The position numbers and the translations under genes are program-made. A stretch of 64,000 nucleotides of DNA from Hydra vulgaris (Eukaryota > Cnidaria > Hydrozoa > Anthoathecata > Hydridae), in the NCBI RefSeq assembly GCF_038396675.1, contig NC_088932.1, positions 31,150,001 to 31,214,000 on the forward strand. The letters are read 5' to 3'. The notes beneath the pieces were generated by a model. It did not search any database. It saw only the letters and a list, made by a program, of their open reading frames with translations, and was not told the DNA's origin. Shown here piece by piece: positions 22,601 through 35,667 of this stretch (its first letter is position 1; every line of letters begins with the position of its first letter).

Positions 22601-23240
22601 CACTACCAACAAGATTGCAAGCAGCCACTAATAAGTTGGAAGTTACTAGAAAACTTTGAATAATATTAAATAGAAAGAAAATGGTTGACAGAAGACTTAA
22701 AAAGTTGTATGAGTCAGGAAAACATGAAGATGAGATAGAGCTCAAAAGCGTTGATGAGCCAGGATAGCTCAGTTGGTTAAAGCGCTGCTAAAAGTTCGGA
22801 TTGATTATTGACTGTAGCAGCAGGATTGCAGGTTCAAATCCCGGCTCCGCCTACTCAGCGTATGAGTAGTACTTCGGTACGAAGGGAACTCATCTCGATT
22901 AGCTCTGCTATTACGATGTTTCCTTCTCGACTTGTAAATAAATAATCTAGTCGAGTAAATGAAAATTATCGTTTATCGTTTATCGATGTGCAAGGAAAGA
23001 AACAAGATGAAAAAAAATTTTAAAGCATCTAAAAGGACAGATTCAGTATTAAGATGTGACTTTGTTGAACAACAATGCAAGCAAAAATGAGATTTGGTTG
23101 ATCGAGTTAAAGACGATAGCTTGCTTGAGCAGCAACCATGATAGTATTTGTAGAAAAGAGAATGAGATGTGATTTTACAACAATATGAGAGTCACTCACG
23201 CTTTTATAATATCTCTTTTATATTTAGATCTATTATATAC
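22601..23240 (-). pseudogene. LINE 3'-end fragment, interrupted by a SINE
   Basis: 'aatggttgacagaagactta' and 'gagtcaggaaaacatgaaga' before the SINE, and 'acagattcagta', 'gactttgttgaac' and 'atgatagtatttgtagaaaa' after it, follow the order of the LINE 3' ends at 8190-8400 and 40770-41030. Orientation is minus. The SINE at 22757-22982 splits it, so the LINE piece is older. Confidence 0.65.
22757..22982 (+). mobile_element. tRNA-derived SINE
   Basis: A tRNA-like head carries an A box ('tagctcagttggttaaagcg', from 22765) and a B box (ggttcaaatcc, 22831-22841), the internal RNA polymerase III promoter. The D-to-T spacing is longer than in a functional tRNA and the T-stem pairs poorly, so this is not a tRNA gene. 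An unrelated body follows, and the tail has three 'ttatcgt' units near 22962-22985. It interrupts a LINE fragment; 'ttgatg' before and 'tcgatg' after may be a short imperfect target duplication. Confidence 0.75.
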
Positions 23241-23605
<365 letters not shown>

Positions 23606-23806
23606 TATCATATTACTGTAATATAATAATAAAACATTTCGGATAATAAATATAATTTACATTTATTATCCAAAATATTTTTTTGGGTCTGTTACACTCC
23701 AGACATTTATTTAATTTTTTTTAATTTGTAATTTTTTTGGTTATTTAATCAAATTTTCTATATAGAATATTACATATATACAATAACAAAAATATAGATT
23801 ACAAAC

Positions 23807-23942
23807 TTTGGTAGGTTCTCCAAAATTTGGTAGATCTTTTGCGCCAAGAACTTTCCATACACTGAGCAGGTTAGTTAAAATAACCACTATTAATAGTAGT
23901 ATTACAACAACAGAAGGATATTTGACTAAAAAAGTTGCATAT
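23807..23942 (-). CDS. Dispatched-like transporter, TM1 exon
   Basis: A 136-base exon encoding 'YATFLVKYPSVVVILLL' then 'IVVILTNLLSVWKVLG' and 'AKDLPNFGEPTK'. Its final residues join in phase 0 to 'GFEPRGT' of the main exon, reproducing the LPDF..P..GFE.RGT arrangement that follows TM1 in Dispatched proteins. Acceptor ttctatttcag lies before 23942, donor gtttgt after 23807. The intron to the main exon is 1,950 bases. The exon opens with one base finishing a codon, so at least one coding exon lies further right; the initiator Met and cytosolic N-terminus were not identified. Confidence 0.85.
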
Positions 23943-24174
23943 CTGAAATAGAAGTAATATATTATTAACATTGCAAAACAACAACTAACACTAATCTCTT
24001 TACATTTATAATTTATTTTTTTGGTTGTAATTTTTTTTATTTCAAAAATTTAAGGAAACAAAATGTATATAAAAATCTTAAGATAGATAAAAATATATAT
24101 ATAAAAATGATAAAAAAATCCTAAAACATTTTTTGATAATTTTTTAAACATCCTCACTTCCAACAGGGCTGCAA

Positions 24175-24640
24175 ACAACCACTATTAGAGTTGAAAGTTA
24201 CCAGAAGTAAAAAAGATGAAGTTTATAAAGCAAGATAATTTACAGACTTAACAGATTGGAAATTATATGAATCAGTAAAACAAGATGAAGGGAGCGAATT
24301 CCAAAGAACTGATGTTTAAGGCAAAAAACTAGATAAAAAAGAATTTTTGGAGCACTTAGAAGTAGTCATAAACTTGTTAATTGAATGACGAGTAACATGA
24401 GAATGAACTTTAGTAGATTACACACGAGAATTTAGTAGATGGCACAAGAGACGTTAGCTCTTTAGAGTAGCGCCAATTATAGTATTTATAGAAAAGAGAA
24501 AGAGAAGCAATATTACAACAACATGACAATGGTTGAGGGTTAGCTGCAAGAGCAGGTCCAACTATGTTTACAATGCGTTTTGCACCTTGTCTAAATAAGA
24601 AAGATCATAATTGGAAGATCCACCCTAAAATAGTTGTAAA
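24175..24640 (-). pseudogene. LINE 3'-end fragment
   Basis: 'gaatgacgagtaacatgaga', 'tatagtatttatagaaaaga', 'agagcaggtccaactatg' and 'tttacaatgcgttttgcacc' follow the order seen at 40930-41110 in the same minus orientation. The coding frame is destroyed. Confidence 0.65.
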
Positions 24641-24665
24641 AATATTGAATATTATTAAATATATA

Positions 24666-24761
24666 TAATCACCTACTGTGTCAAGGATTAAACAATGTTA
24701 TACAAAAAATAGTAGTATTTTTTGTATAACATTGTTTAATCCTTGACATGGTAGGTGATTA
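24666..24761. repeat. Palindrome, about 45-bp arms
   Basis: 'taatcacctac' through 'gttatacaaaaaata' is mirrored by 'tattttttgtataac' through 'gtaggtgatta', with two mismatches and a centre of a few bases. Confidence 0.9.
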
Positions 24762-24769
24762 CAAAAATT

Positions 24770-26800
24770 ATACTAGTTTGCACTTACCGTTTGTGGAAAC
24801 ATTTTTTTGACATGTTTTATTTTGTTTATTTTTTTCTCTAAAAAACCATTTAGGTTAATCTAAATTACCAAGCAAAGAAAATTTAACCCAAAGCAAAGAT
24901 AATTTAACCCAAGCAAAGGTAATTTAACCCTAGTAATTTAACCCTATTGATTTGATATGCTTTTTATACTTTATTTATGATATGAATAAATTATAATAAT
25001 AAGATTCAAGATTTGAAAAAGAAAAAAAAATATTCTGAAAAAGTTATAAAAGATAAGTTGATATATTCCAATAAACAACTGCAGGAGCACGTACAGCTAT
25101 AAATTATGGCAAAGTATTAAACAAGAACACAAAAAAAAGTGCATAAAAAAAAAATATTTAAGAAAAAACAAAGTTCTAATTCAGAGAAAATCTTTAGTGG
25201 ATTGTTTTTATAAAACTAAAAAATCAATGTTTCTTTTATTTAGTAATCAAGTTTATGCATTTTTTTTTAAGGTAAATAAAATTAAAATCAAATATATGAT
25301 TTTTTCATTCATGGTAGGTAAAGAATCAATTACACTAAGTGGTGCAATATCACAATAAGTGAAGAAACGTACTAGATCTTACAAAAAATTAAAAATAACA
25401 TTAAAAAAATAATTTTATTCATATTTGAATAACATAAATTAGTCTATAATTGAGTATAATTTATTAATCCGAAAACCCTAAATTTAAATCTGTTACGGTT
25501 TTGGAGTTATGAAGTTAAAAGTTTTCTTAAAGTTACAGTAGGGGAAGACATGACCCTAACTGTATATAAAGTTTACATATTACTATTAAAAAATAATTAA
25601 CAACTAAAAAATATAACAATAAATAACTAACAAAAAATAATAAGTAAAACTATATTATGCTAAAAAACTGAAAAAAAAAATCATTACTACAAGACCGCAT
25701 AACAGCATAACTACATAAAGCTAACTAAAAATAAATCATAAATAAGTATACTAAAAGAATATGAAAAAATAAAAATAATCTTGGTTTGCCAAGCATTTTC
25801 TGATGCTTTTTGTTGATGTTTGAATAGCTTTTTTTATTTATTTCTTTTTTATCTATTTTTTTTTCAGATCAGAAATAACATCCAAAAGAGTGTATAAATA
25901 TAGAACAAAGAGAAAGGTTGTTTCAAACAAATGCCTTCATAAGATTTATATCTAATATCTCTATTGATAATTGTTATATTGATAAAAAATGAGTTTTTAG
26001 GAAACAAAGTGTAATAAGTTAGTTGTCATTCACTTCGGATCGAATTTTCATCACAAACAATTCAACGGTAGAAAGTTTTTGCTCAGACAATATTTGTTAG
26101 TGAGATAAGTTTAAGATTGGCTATTCTCTTTCCAGTAGCTTCATAGACAAACATTTCTTATGAAATGACTTTGAATTTGTTGTTTGAATTGTGGCACTGT
26201 TTTTTGCCCAAATGCTTAATTGAATCCTTGAGTTCATCTTTAAGTCAAAGTAGATTTTTTTTCAAGATTTTCTGAGTTACACACTTCTTGAATGAACTTT
26301 AAGCCCTCTCGATTTGCTGGAAAAAGCTTTAACAACAAATTTTTGGCAGTCTTTTGAAGTACGGACTTCAAAGACATTTTGAAAGCTTTATGTTCTTCAA
26401 TGTCAGATAAACATTCTGAATTAGAAAGATATCTTTACAAATTTACAAGATTGCTCTGGCTTCTCTCTTCAAAACATCTCAAAACTGCACTTTTCTTTGC
26501 TATGCAAAGAGTTGAACTTTGTTGTTTCAGTCTGTTTACAAGAAACTTTAAAATTCTCTAAGCAGTAAGAAGAGTTGTATCCTATCTGCAAAGGACTTCT
26601 GCTGCTAACTTGACTGGTTTTTTATTTGTAAATATAGAATGAATTTGTAATATAGCTTTTTTTTTTTATTTCAATTAAGTTTGTGCACTAATTTTTTTGC
26701 TTTGACACTATTGATCAGCAAGAGTCTTTTCAATTTTTCCTTTTCAAGTCATTTTATTCAGTAGTCTCTGCGAATATTTTAGAATTTCATCTTTTTTTTC
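24770..26800. other. AT-rich DNA without a recognised gene
   Basis: No exon, RNA gene or complete element seen. Three copies of 'gcaaag.taatttaaccc' occur at 24873-24935. Frames around 26020-26780 (such as the 60-codon plus frame at 26379) may be old coding debris but match nothing I know. Confidence 0.35.
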
Positions 26801-26810
26801 CTTTCATTGC

Positions 26811-27035
26811 TTGCTTACACCCTGTGCATATGAATACAGACAGATCATTTCTGGAGATAATGAACTAATTGATGTTCCTGGTAGTGCATTGTTATGTACA
26901 CCTGATTGTAATGTTTCAAACCTGATTTTGGATGAAGGGGATCAATTAAATATGCAGAGTAAAAATAATTTTCAGAAAAATTTGAGAAAAAAAGTTAAGA
27001 GTGTTTTTAAATGCAGATATGATATTTTTCAATGA
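26811..27035 (+). pseudogene. Unrecognised coding fragment upstream of a LINE RT
   Basis: A 74-codon frame beginning with a TTG codon, with 'YRQIISGDNELIDVPGSALL' and 'FQKNLRKKVKSVFKCRYDIF'. Composition looks coding. It precedes the LINE RT at 27340 on the same strand, so it could be that element's N-terminal or linker part. No domain recognised. Confidence 0.25.
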
Positions 27036-27329
27036 AAATGTTCCTAAATTTGATATGTTAATTAAAGCATTTGAATTTGATGCGTTAAGATAAGATTAAT
27101 TAGTTTTGTACTTCATGCTTTTATTTTTCTGCCGAAAATTTAAACTTACAGAAAAGCAAACAGATCAGTTATCAGTTAATTGCAAACTCTAATGCACTTA
27201 TCTTACACAAATAATTTTTGCTAACTCTTGCTAACATGACAACAAAAAATCTGGATAATCAATATGGATACAAAAAATTTCACTTAACTGAAACATTTTT
27301 ACATAAGGTTACCAATGACATATTCGACC

Positions 27330-28480
27330 TCTAAACATCATCTTCAGTATTAATGTTACTTGATCAAAGTGCTGCATTCGACACTATTGATCAGCAAAAA
27401 CTTCTTGGACTATTAACTAGTGAAATAGGTACAATTGACTCAGCTCACAAGTGTTCAAATCATTTTTAGTTAACTGTATCCAAAAAGTTAAAATTGGTAA
27501 CTCTTATTCCAAGAAACAAAATGTAAAATATGCAGCATGCAGCAATGCACAGCCTTAGATCCACAATTCTTTAATATTTATTTAATACCACAATGAAAAT
27601 ATCTAAACATATTTAATGTTAAAACTTTTGGATACTCAGATGATTATCAAACTTCCTTCATCTTAATGTAGTGCAATAGTCCTGGATACACCAAAATGTC
27701 TTGGATACATTTCTAAATGGATGAGTGAATCATTTTAAAGAATTAACCAATCGAAAAAAAAAAATTAATTATGGCACCACCTAGCATTCAAAAAGGTATT
27801 ATTTTTACAGGTACTTTTGTTAACAAGGAATGCATTAGATTTGTTGTCTCCGCAAAAAGTTTAGGTGTGATACTCGACAATGAATTATCTTTATAAACAC
27901 AAATAAATAAGATTGTTAAAAACTGTTACAATATTATGAGCAAAATATCCAAAATAAAACAATTCTTATCGCACATAAGATTTGTGCAACATAGTATGTT
28001 CACTAACATTTTCACAGCTAGATTATTACAACTCCTTCTTCTTTGGAATTGAAAAGACACTAATCAATCTGTTCAAAGTTGTGCAAAAAGTCTAGTATTC
28101 AAAACCAGAATAGAAAATCAAGTAAATGACTAGAAATTTAAAAAATTGAAAACTGGCTAAAAATTAGAAAAAGAATCAATTTTAATGTCCTTTTAATAGT
28201 CCACAAATCTATTATCCTGAAAACACCAACATCATAATGCACATTTAATTCTCTTCTCAATGTCAAAAAAAAACAACATTATAATTAAAAGAAAAAAAAA
28301 GCAGTAATCATTTTGGTAACCGAGCATTATCCCTCTATGGTCCTAAACTTTGGAATATACTTCCAAACATCATCTGTGATGAAAAAAACACAACTATTTA
28401 TAAGAAAAAATTAAAATCTTTTTTAATGGTAAATGGAGAACTATTCCACCAGAACACTCTTGAATATCGAAAAATTTACT
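27330..28480 (+). pseudogene. Decayed CR1/L2-type LINE reverse transcriptase
   Basis: 'MLLDQSAAFDTIDQQKLLGL' (27354 on) is the RT motif-A block of CR1/L2-type elements (DLSAAFDTIDH). Further on, 'KTFGYSDDYQTSFIL' near 27622-27660 is the YADD-type active site. Then come 'APPSIQKGIIFTGTFVNKE' and 'SAKSLGVILDNELSL' (thumb) and 'NRALSLYGPKLWNILPN' near 28315 (C-terminal LWN.LP block). Numerous frameshifts. The SAAFDTIDQ block differs from the jockey-like family, so this is a separate LINE lineage. Confidence 0.7.
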
Positions 28481-31400
28481 AATATAATAATTTGTTGGAA
28501 AATGTTTTGCCAACTTATCCATTATTCTGGCAAAACGCAATTATAATAATTTGGCAATTTTTTGCTATTGGAAAGACACGAGAAACAATGTGCAAACTGC
28601 AATTCCTTATATTAACTACACCAGTACATTATTTTTCCTTTCTATGTTTATCTAAAAATTTTAGAACAATTCAAATTCACTATCCATTGATACTTGAATT
28701 TGTTTCCCATGATTAATGTTGTATCAATAAATTTGTCAAATTCTGTGAATTAGGGAATCTGAGGAATATAGTAAACTGGGCCAATTACATAAAGTCACAA
28801 GCATGTTATTAATTTCAACTTTACCTCTGATACATTTCTTTTATTACTATATTAATTGGAACACACACTTTCACCTCTGATTATATGCACCTTGTTGTTT
28901 TTTTAATGTTATTTTAATTTTTTTTTTTGCTTTTGCATTTAATCTATGATGGAGAGACTTATGTTTTGCCTGATGAACTAGTTAGCAAATTATTAAAAAA
29001 ACAAAAAACTTTTAAATAAATATTGCAAAACTATTTTACATTCCTTCAAAACTAAATTTAAATTATAAATTAAACAAAATTTATTTATCTTAATTAATAT
29101 AATTAATATAAAACATATTTAATATATATTTATATAAATTATATAAAATTAATTATTAAAAAAAATTTTCTAAGAAAATTATTAAAAAAAAAATTTTTAT
29201 AAAATGTTCTGTTTCTTTAAATGTTCACAGTTGCAGTTGAACCTTTTTTTTTACAACCTTATATTTTCTGAATAAACATCACATAAATGATGTTAAAAGA
29301 TAATTTTAAATATTCCAAAATAAAAAAGCTTTTGCTTTTGTAAAACTGCTGAGCACATACGCAAATCGCCAGTTCCTATGTAAAATGCGAGCTGTGTAAC
29401 AAAACACTTTTTAACAAGGCCTGAAGTTTAAAAAACTTAAGCAGATATGTACTTATTTAAATTGATAGTAAAATGTCATTTAAAGTCAGAGCTTGAAAAA
29501 ATTAAAATAAAGTTTTTGAGCTTGATGGTGGATTAAAACCCACTTAAAACCCACAAAATTGTCAGATGTTTTTTTTTGTAATGATTTAGCAGTTTTTAGG
29601 CGGGTACTCTAAATAGGTGTAACCAGGGGAAATTTATAGGGACTTGTTTTACCTCTCCCCCCAAAAAAGACAATTTTTGCCCTTGAGTGCAACTATATTG
29701 TATAGAAGCATTGCATAGAAATTTATAAAAGAAATATTTAAAAACCACAACATTTTATCAATTCAATTGTAAAAATCATTTGTAAAAAATCAATTCAAAT
29801 GTAAAAAATCCACTTATATAATGTTATGTACAAACATCTATTAGTGTAAATGTCAGTACTAGTAATATTTACACTTACAGAATTGCGGATTGTATATTTA
29901 AGAATTGTGCATGTAAAATATAAGAAAACTTTCAAAACTTTTCTATTAAAAACCGTTTTGCTTAAACTACTTTGTTTTGAATTTTTGTATTCATGTTATT
30001 TTATTTTAAAAAATTTGGCAAGATCAAAAAATACAAAAAATATTTTATTATTTAAGTGGAAGACTTAAAACTTTGATCACCGATCATTAAGAACATTACA
30101 ACTAATCGCTGAGCTAATTTTTTTCATTAATAACTTTTTGCAGAAAAGTTGTTGCAAGTAAAGTCTAATAGATAAAGTTAACTTATTTGACATACCTAAC
30201 TCCCCGTGACCCATTTTCCAGTTCTTCTTTTGCTTTGTAAATAAATAGTCTTAATGAAAGCTTAAAATTTTGTTATAGCTTTAAATTTCAAAAAACTTGA
30301 AAGAAATATCACGCATTTGTCATCTATGTTAGAGATACTTGTACTAAGTATTTATGTGGATAAGTAAATAAGTGCACCTAAGGCAGTAAAGAGACAATTT
30401 TATTTCTTAAAAAAGGAAGTTGTTAAATTCAGAGTTTTTCTTTCAAAATAAATAAACAGGGTAAGAGTTCTAATAACCTCCAAGTATGCGATAAAAGTGT
30501 GCTAGTTAATTATTTTTGTTTTAAGACTATAACATACAAGTTTAATGTACTACATCAAACATTAAAAATTTACTACATTAAACTTTTTTTAAATGTATGT
30601 TAATCTTTTTTTCATAAGGCAAGTGAAAGTGCAACAATATATTTTTTTAAATAAATGGAACTTGGAAAACCTAAAATAATCTTTCACAGCAAAATCAATA
30701 GTAAAGTAATAAAATAATTTTTTTTTTGCAATTAATTATATTTTTTTATATTACTTGCTAACTTTTTAAAAATAAATCATTATTAGTTGCAAAGTGAAAT
30801 TATCATTATTAGTTGCAAAGTTAATAATAATATTAAATTTAACATATTTTACTTCATTTATATAAATATTGAGAAAAGAAACTTAATTTATATTTTAAAT
30901 TAAAATTTTTTAAATATGTAATACTTAATTTAGTTAACAAAAAAATATTAAAATATATATTTACTAAATAGAATTTTTCATTTGATCATGTTTTGCGGTA
31001 ATATATTATATTGCAGTAGTTTAAAAAAGTTAATGTCCTTGAGATAAAAAAGAGAACTTTATGTTGTCAAATTCACATTATGTAAATGCGTTATGCATGT
31101 TTAATTTAAAACAAGAAAGTCATGACAAAGAATTTCGAGCTAGCAACAGTTGGAAATTCTTTGTCAAGAATAAGTGAACTTCTGAGTTTTAAATTATTTT
31201 TCAAATGTCATTTGAAAGTGGCTGTACATGATGTGATAATCTTCAGAAAATGCCTTTTCAATGATGATTAAAGCATTGAGGATAGAGGACAGATATTTTC
31301 CGCCCTAGGACTATTTTGCAGTAAAATACGAAGCTGGTTAAGTGATAAAAGTTTAGATAATTTAAGTTCGCTTTCTACGAACTTTCTAACAATAAAATAA

Positions 31401-31855
31401 ATTATTTTATGTTTTAATTTTTTTACTGTAATATACTGAATTTAGTAACATTTTTTTCTTTAATTTTGTAGCATAAAATAATCCTGTAATTTCTCAGGAA
31501 ATTCCGAGATTTGATTTTACAATCCGAATCCGGGATTAGTAATTTTACCATTTTTTGAAAACTGTAGTTATTATTGAAGGTCCCAGTAACCACATAAAAA
31601 AATATTACTTAGCATAAAAAGCAAGCAATATGTACATATCAACCAAGGTTATTTGTAATACAGTCAAATATAGCTGTTTTTAAATGACAACTGATACTGG
31701 TTATTGTGACAGTTAGGTCTAGTGGTATATTATTTTTCATTGAATGATGAGTATGCGCACATAAATAAAACTTTAATTCCCAGAAAAAAGTTTTACAGTT
31801 TTAAAATTAATATTATTTTATGAAAAAATAATTGCCATCATATTTTCCATATAAA
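28481..31855. other. AT-rich DNA, no gene recognised
   Basis: Long AT-rich stretch. One short palindrome at 31123-31167 ('gacaaagaatttc' and inverse). The plus frame at 29850-30068 (72 codons) shows no domain and is likely noise. I see no exon of either host gene. Confidence 0.35.
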
Positions 31856-31869
31856 GATTCCAGTTATTT

Positions 31870-32900
31870 TTGAATTTAAAAGCTCAGGTCAGGTCACAAT
31901 CAAAATCATCATGATAACTTGCTACTATACCCAGTCAATCAAGAATACCCTAAAGTAGTAAGGTAGATTTTGAATTATTTGTCAAAACTGTTATGTTTGT
32001 TATGATTTTAGGACTAATTATCTTTTAAGACTTGATTTTTTTTGCAGGTGCAAAACCTTAAAAGGAATCATATTCAACGCCCAACAAAAATTTTTTTTTT
32101 GGAATTACAGTATTTTTGATTGGCAGGGCAGTACTGGTAACATGAAATCTAGTACAACCTGAAACATATCCTGGTGTAGTGTAGGACATGATTTTCGGGC
32201 TAAGGTATTTGGAGTTAACTCTGACTTAATACACCCCCTACCTTGGGTCTCATACCATTACCATAGCTTGTGCTCACTTTCTTTATGTTCTTAGATGGAT
32301 CTTGTCTAGTTGTCTAGTATGATCTCACTAGTCTAGCATGATCTCACTAGTCTAGTATGATCTCACTGAAACTTTTATCTTATACTTCTACACCAAAATC
32401 AACCTATTGTCAGAATTTTTTTTAACGTAAGGGCTGGTAATTCTTCTATGATTTTTTTATAATTGTCATTGAAGAAAGATCTTTTGTCTTTCTGCTGAAA
32501 GCATCTCGAGCACATTATCCTAGATTCAAATATGCATAAAAGCCTTTATTATTTATTCTAGGTTTTAAATCAAGCCTTACTTTACCTCATGGTTTTCTCA
32601 TTCTTATGCAGTGGCTATTGCTAACCGTAATTTATCTTTATATTAGAACAGCTTTCTTATAAGGCAGAACTATTTCCAAAGACCTTTTACTATAATTTAT
32701 CACTTAACTTTTTATAACTACACTCTTCTTAACATCTTAGAGAAACAGGTTAATTTATTGTTAGACAACTAAATCTCTTTTAGGCAATAAAGAAAAATGA
32801 GCATTGTAAACATAGTTAGCCTTGCTTAGGCAGTAAAACTTAAATTTATTTCATTATCACAAAATAAAGAAAATGAGAAAGATATAAGTTCGTTTTACTC
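31870..32900 (+). pseudogene. Decayed jockey-like LINE fragment, 5' and linker region
   Basis: 'aggtcaggtc' and 'atcatcatgataac' at 31885-31920 match the sequence before the LINE at 6590. Between 32500 and 32700, 'KAELFPKTF'-like residues and the preceding WFS...AIA-NR-like residues match the endonuclease-RT linker seen at 2640-3010. Three copies of 'tctagtatgatctcact' lie at 32310-32366. No frame is intact. Confidence 0.4.
32310..32366. repeat. 19-bp tandem repeat, 3 copies
   Basis: 'agtctagtatgatctcact' is repeated three times with one substitution. Confidence 0.85.
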
Positions 32901-33784
<884 letters not shown>

Positions 33785-34621
33785 CACAATAAAATTTATA
33801 TAGTAAATTTTTTCACTTTATAAAATATATAATTAATTATTTTAACGCATTTTTATTTTCACACATTTTCCAAAAAATTTTATTATATTTAATAAAATAA
33901 TTCTTACTAACGAAATTGTTAAATTTGAAACAATTGTTTTTTTTTCCGGCGCCAAATAGATATAAAAATTTATCAGATCCTGAAATATAACTCTATATTT
34001 ATTAAGAATCATCCTAAATAAATAGAGTTTTTTCAGGTTTACTTTTTAAAATCTTTTGAAGTCAATTAGAAAAAACTTTAACTCTTATTTTATTCGAGTC
34101 CTGGATAGAGGTAGAAGATGGAAGGTAGAAAAAAGATTGGGGGTTTTTCCGTAGCTCTTCCGGTGTAGATTGCACCGTGCCCCAATAAAAATCGCATGAT
34201 ATATTTACCGTGCAGTTAAACAACGCGTAGGAGCTTATTACCCCCTTTAAGAAATTTTTTACTCTCTTTACTCGTTTTAAGAAGTTTTGTTTATATAGCG
34301 CTGTTACATATTATATAGGGCTATTACAATTTTTATGTTTATATAGGGTTATTTACACTTAAGCAAACTTAAGCTTCATACAGTAAAAGTTTACATGAGT
34401 TACGTATAGTAAAAGTTACACTTTTACAGTTTTTACACAGTTTTATCATAAAACTTTTTTTAAACAATTTATTTTTCATTTCTACTTCTTTTTGGACTAA
34501 AAATCGTTAAAGAAATAAAAATTGTTACATTATTTTTTAATAAAAACTGATAAAATATGCACTTAAATCTTATAATTGTTAATGAATAAGCCTGATAAAG
34601 ATAATATTGTTTTAAAGTTAA

Positions 34622-34664
34622 CAAAGTTAATTCCCGGTTAGTCGAATACCGGGAATTAACTTTG
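34622..34664. repeat. Palindrome, perfect 17-bp arms
   Basis: 'caaagttaattcccggt', a 9-base centre, then 'accgggaattaactttg'. It lies about 40 bases past the donor of the putative exon at 34704-34815. Confidence 0.9.
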
Positions 34665-34703
34665 ATAGTTGTGTTATACAGACTTCTACTTGCTTCATAT
34701 TAC

Positions 34704-34815
34704 CTTTTGTAATTAAAGCACTTTTGCAGCAATCGTTTTGACTAAAGTTTTCTATTATTTGTCTTTTGACATTTTTCACATCTTTTATTCGGTATGCGAC
34801 ATCATGTGACAAAGT
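34704..34815 (-). CDS. Putative exon of an unrecognised host gene
   Basis: A 112-base segment between acceptor attttcag (before 34815) and donor gtaata (after 34704) encodes 'TLSHDVAYRIKDVKNVKRQI' and 'IENFSQNDCCKSALITK' plus one base. It opens in phase 0, matching the phase-0 end of the exon at 35122-35280, so the two splice cleanly. The protein is hydrophilic, with no signal, membrane segment or domain that I recognise. It is on the strand of the Dispatched-like gene and upstream of its TM1 exon, but phase (it ends +1 while the TM1 exon needs +2) shows they cannot be adjacent. It could belong to another gene. Confidence 0.45.
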
Positions 34816-35121
34816 CTGAAAATTTTGTCAAAAGTCTGAATATATTAGAAAAAAGTCTCAGCATTTCTTCAACACGTACCTGATGCACAAACAAAAAGAA
34901 AGTTTTAAACAACAATAAATTCATAATAAACAAAGTTCTATTTTGTTTATAATATAAATAAATTTATTCTAGAACTAAAAAAAATGTTGATACAAATTCT
35001 AAGAAATAATAACACAGCAAAACATGTTCATACTGCGCCACTCTTAAAATACTAAAAAAAACGTGGCATAAAATTTGGGCAAAGAAAACGGGTCCGTTAA
35101 GATCGGATTTACGCGACTTAC

Positions 35122-35280
35122 TTTTATCATCTCATACCAAAAAAATCGAATTTGAATGTGATGGGTGGTGCTATTAATACATGTATGACCAGAAACTTTA
35201 GACTCAACAGAGACATCGCTTCCTTCATGAAAAAACTTTATAATGCTTTGATGTTTATCTCTGCTCCAAACCACTTTTCT
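35122..35280 (-). CDS. Putative exon of an unrecognised host gene
   Basis: Exactly 53 codons, phase 0 at both ends, between acceptor tttttttatag (before 35280) and the strong donor gtaagt (after 35122). The product starts 'RKVVWSRDKHQSIIKFFHEG', with 'SGHTCINSTTHHIQIRFFWY' later. Good splice signals, coding-like composition and phase agreement with the 34815 exon support it. No domain is recognised. The first coding exon should lie to the right, beyond or hidden by the hAT element at 35668. Confidence 0.5.
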
Positions 35281-35667
35281 CTATAAAAAAACAAAAAAAC
35301 AAGCCATAAACCATAAATACAGTGAGAATCAAAACGAAAAAGGATTCAACAATAACAGTTAAACCAGATAAAAAGATTTTGATAATTTCTTTTTACTTAA
35401 AACATTCACTTTCTTGTGTTTATCTCGTTTTAATAAGATAAAAATAGAAAAAAAATTTTAAACATTAATGAAACAAAAATTTACCTTAGCAGTTTTGTTT
35501 ACATGATATAATTAATTCATTACAATTATAAATGGTTTTGTTTGTCTTGTGAAATTGGTTTTATCACCTTTACTTAAAACTTTTTTTAGATACGTTTTAT
35601 ATTTTAAATAACTAAATATATCTACAAATCTAGTGCGCATGTCTTATTTATATGTAACTCCGCTAAT

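Noticed and set aside
22757..22852. Functional tRNA gene
   Set aside because: A and B boxes are present, but their spacing, the poor T-stem and the attached body and tail fit a SINE.
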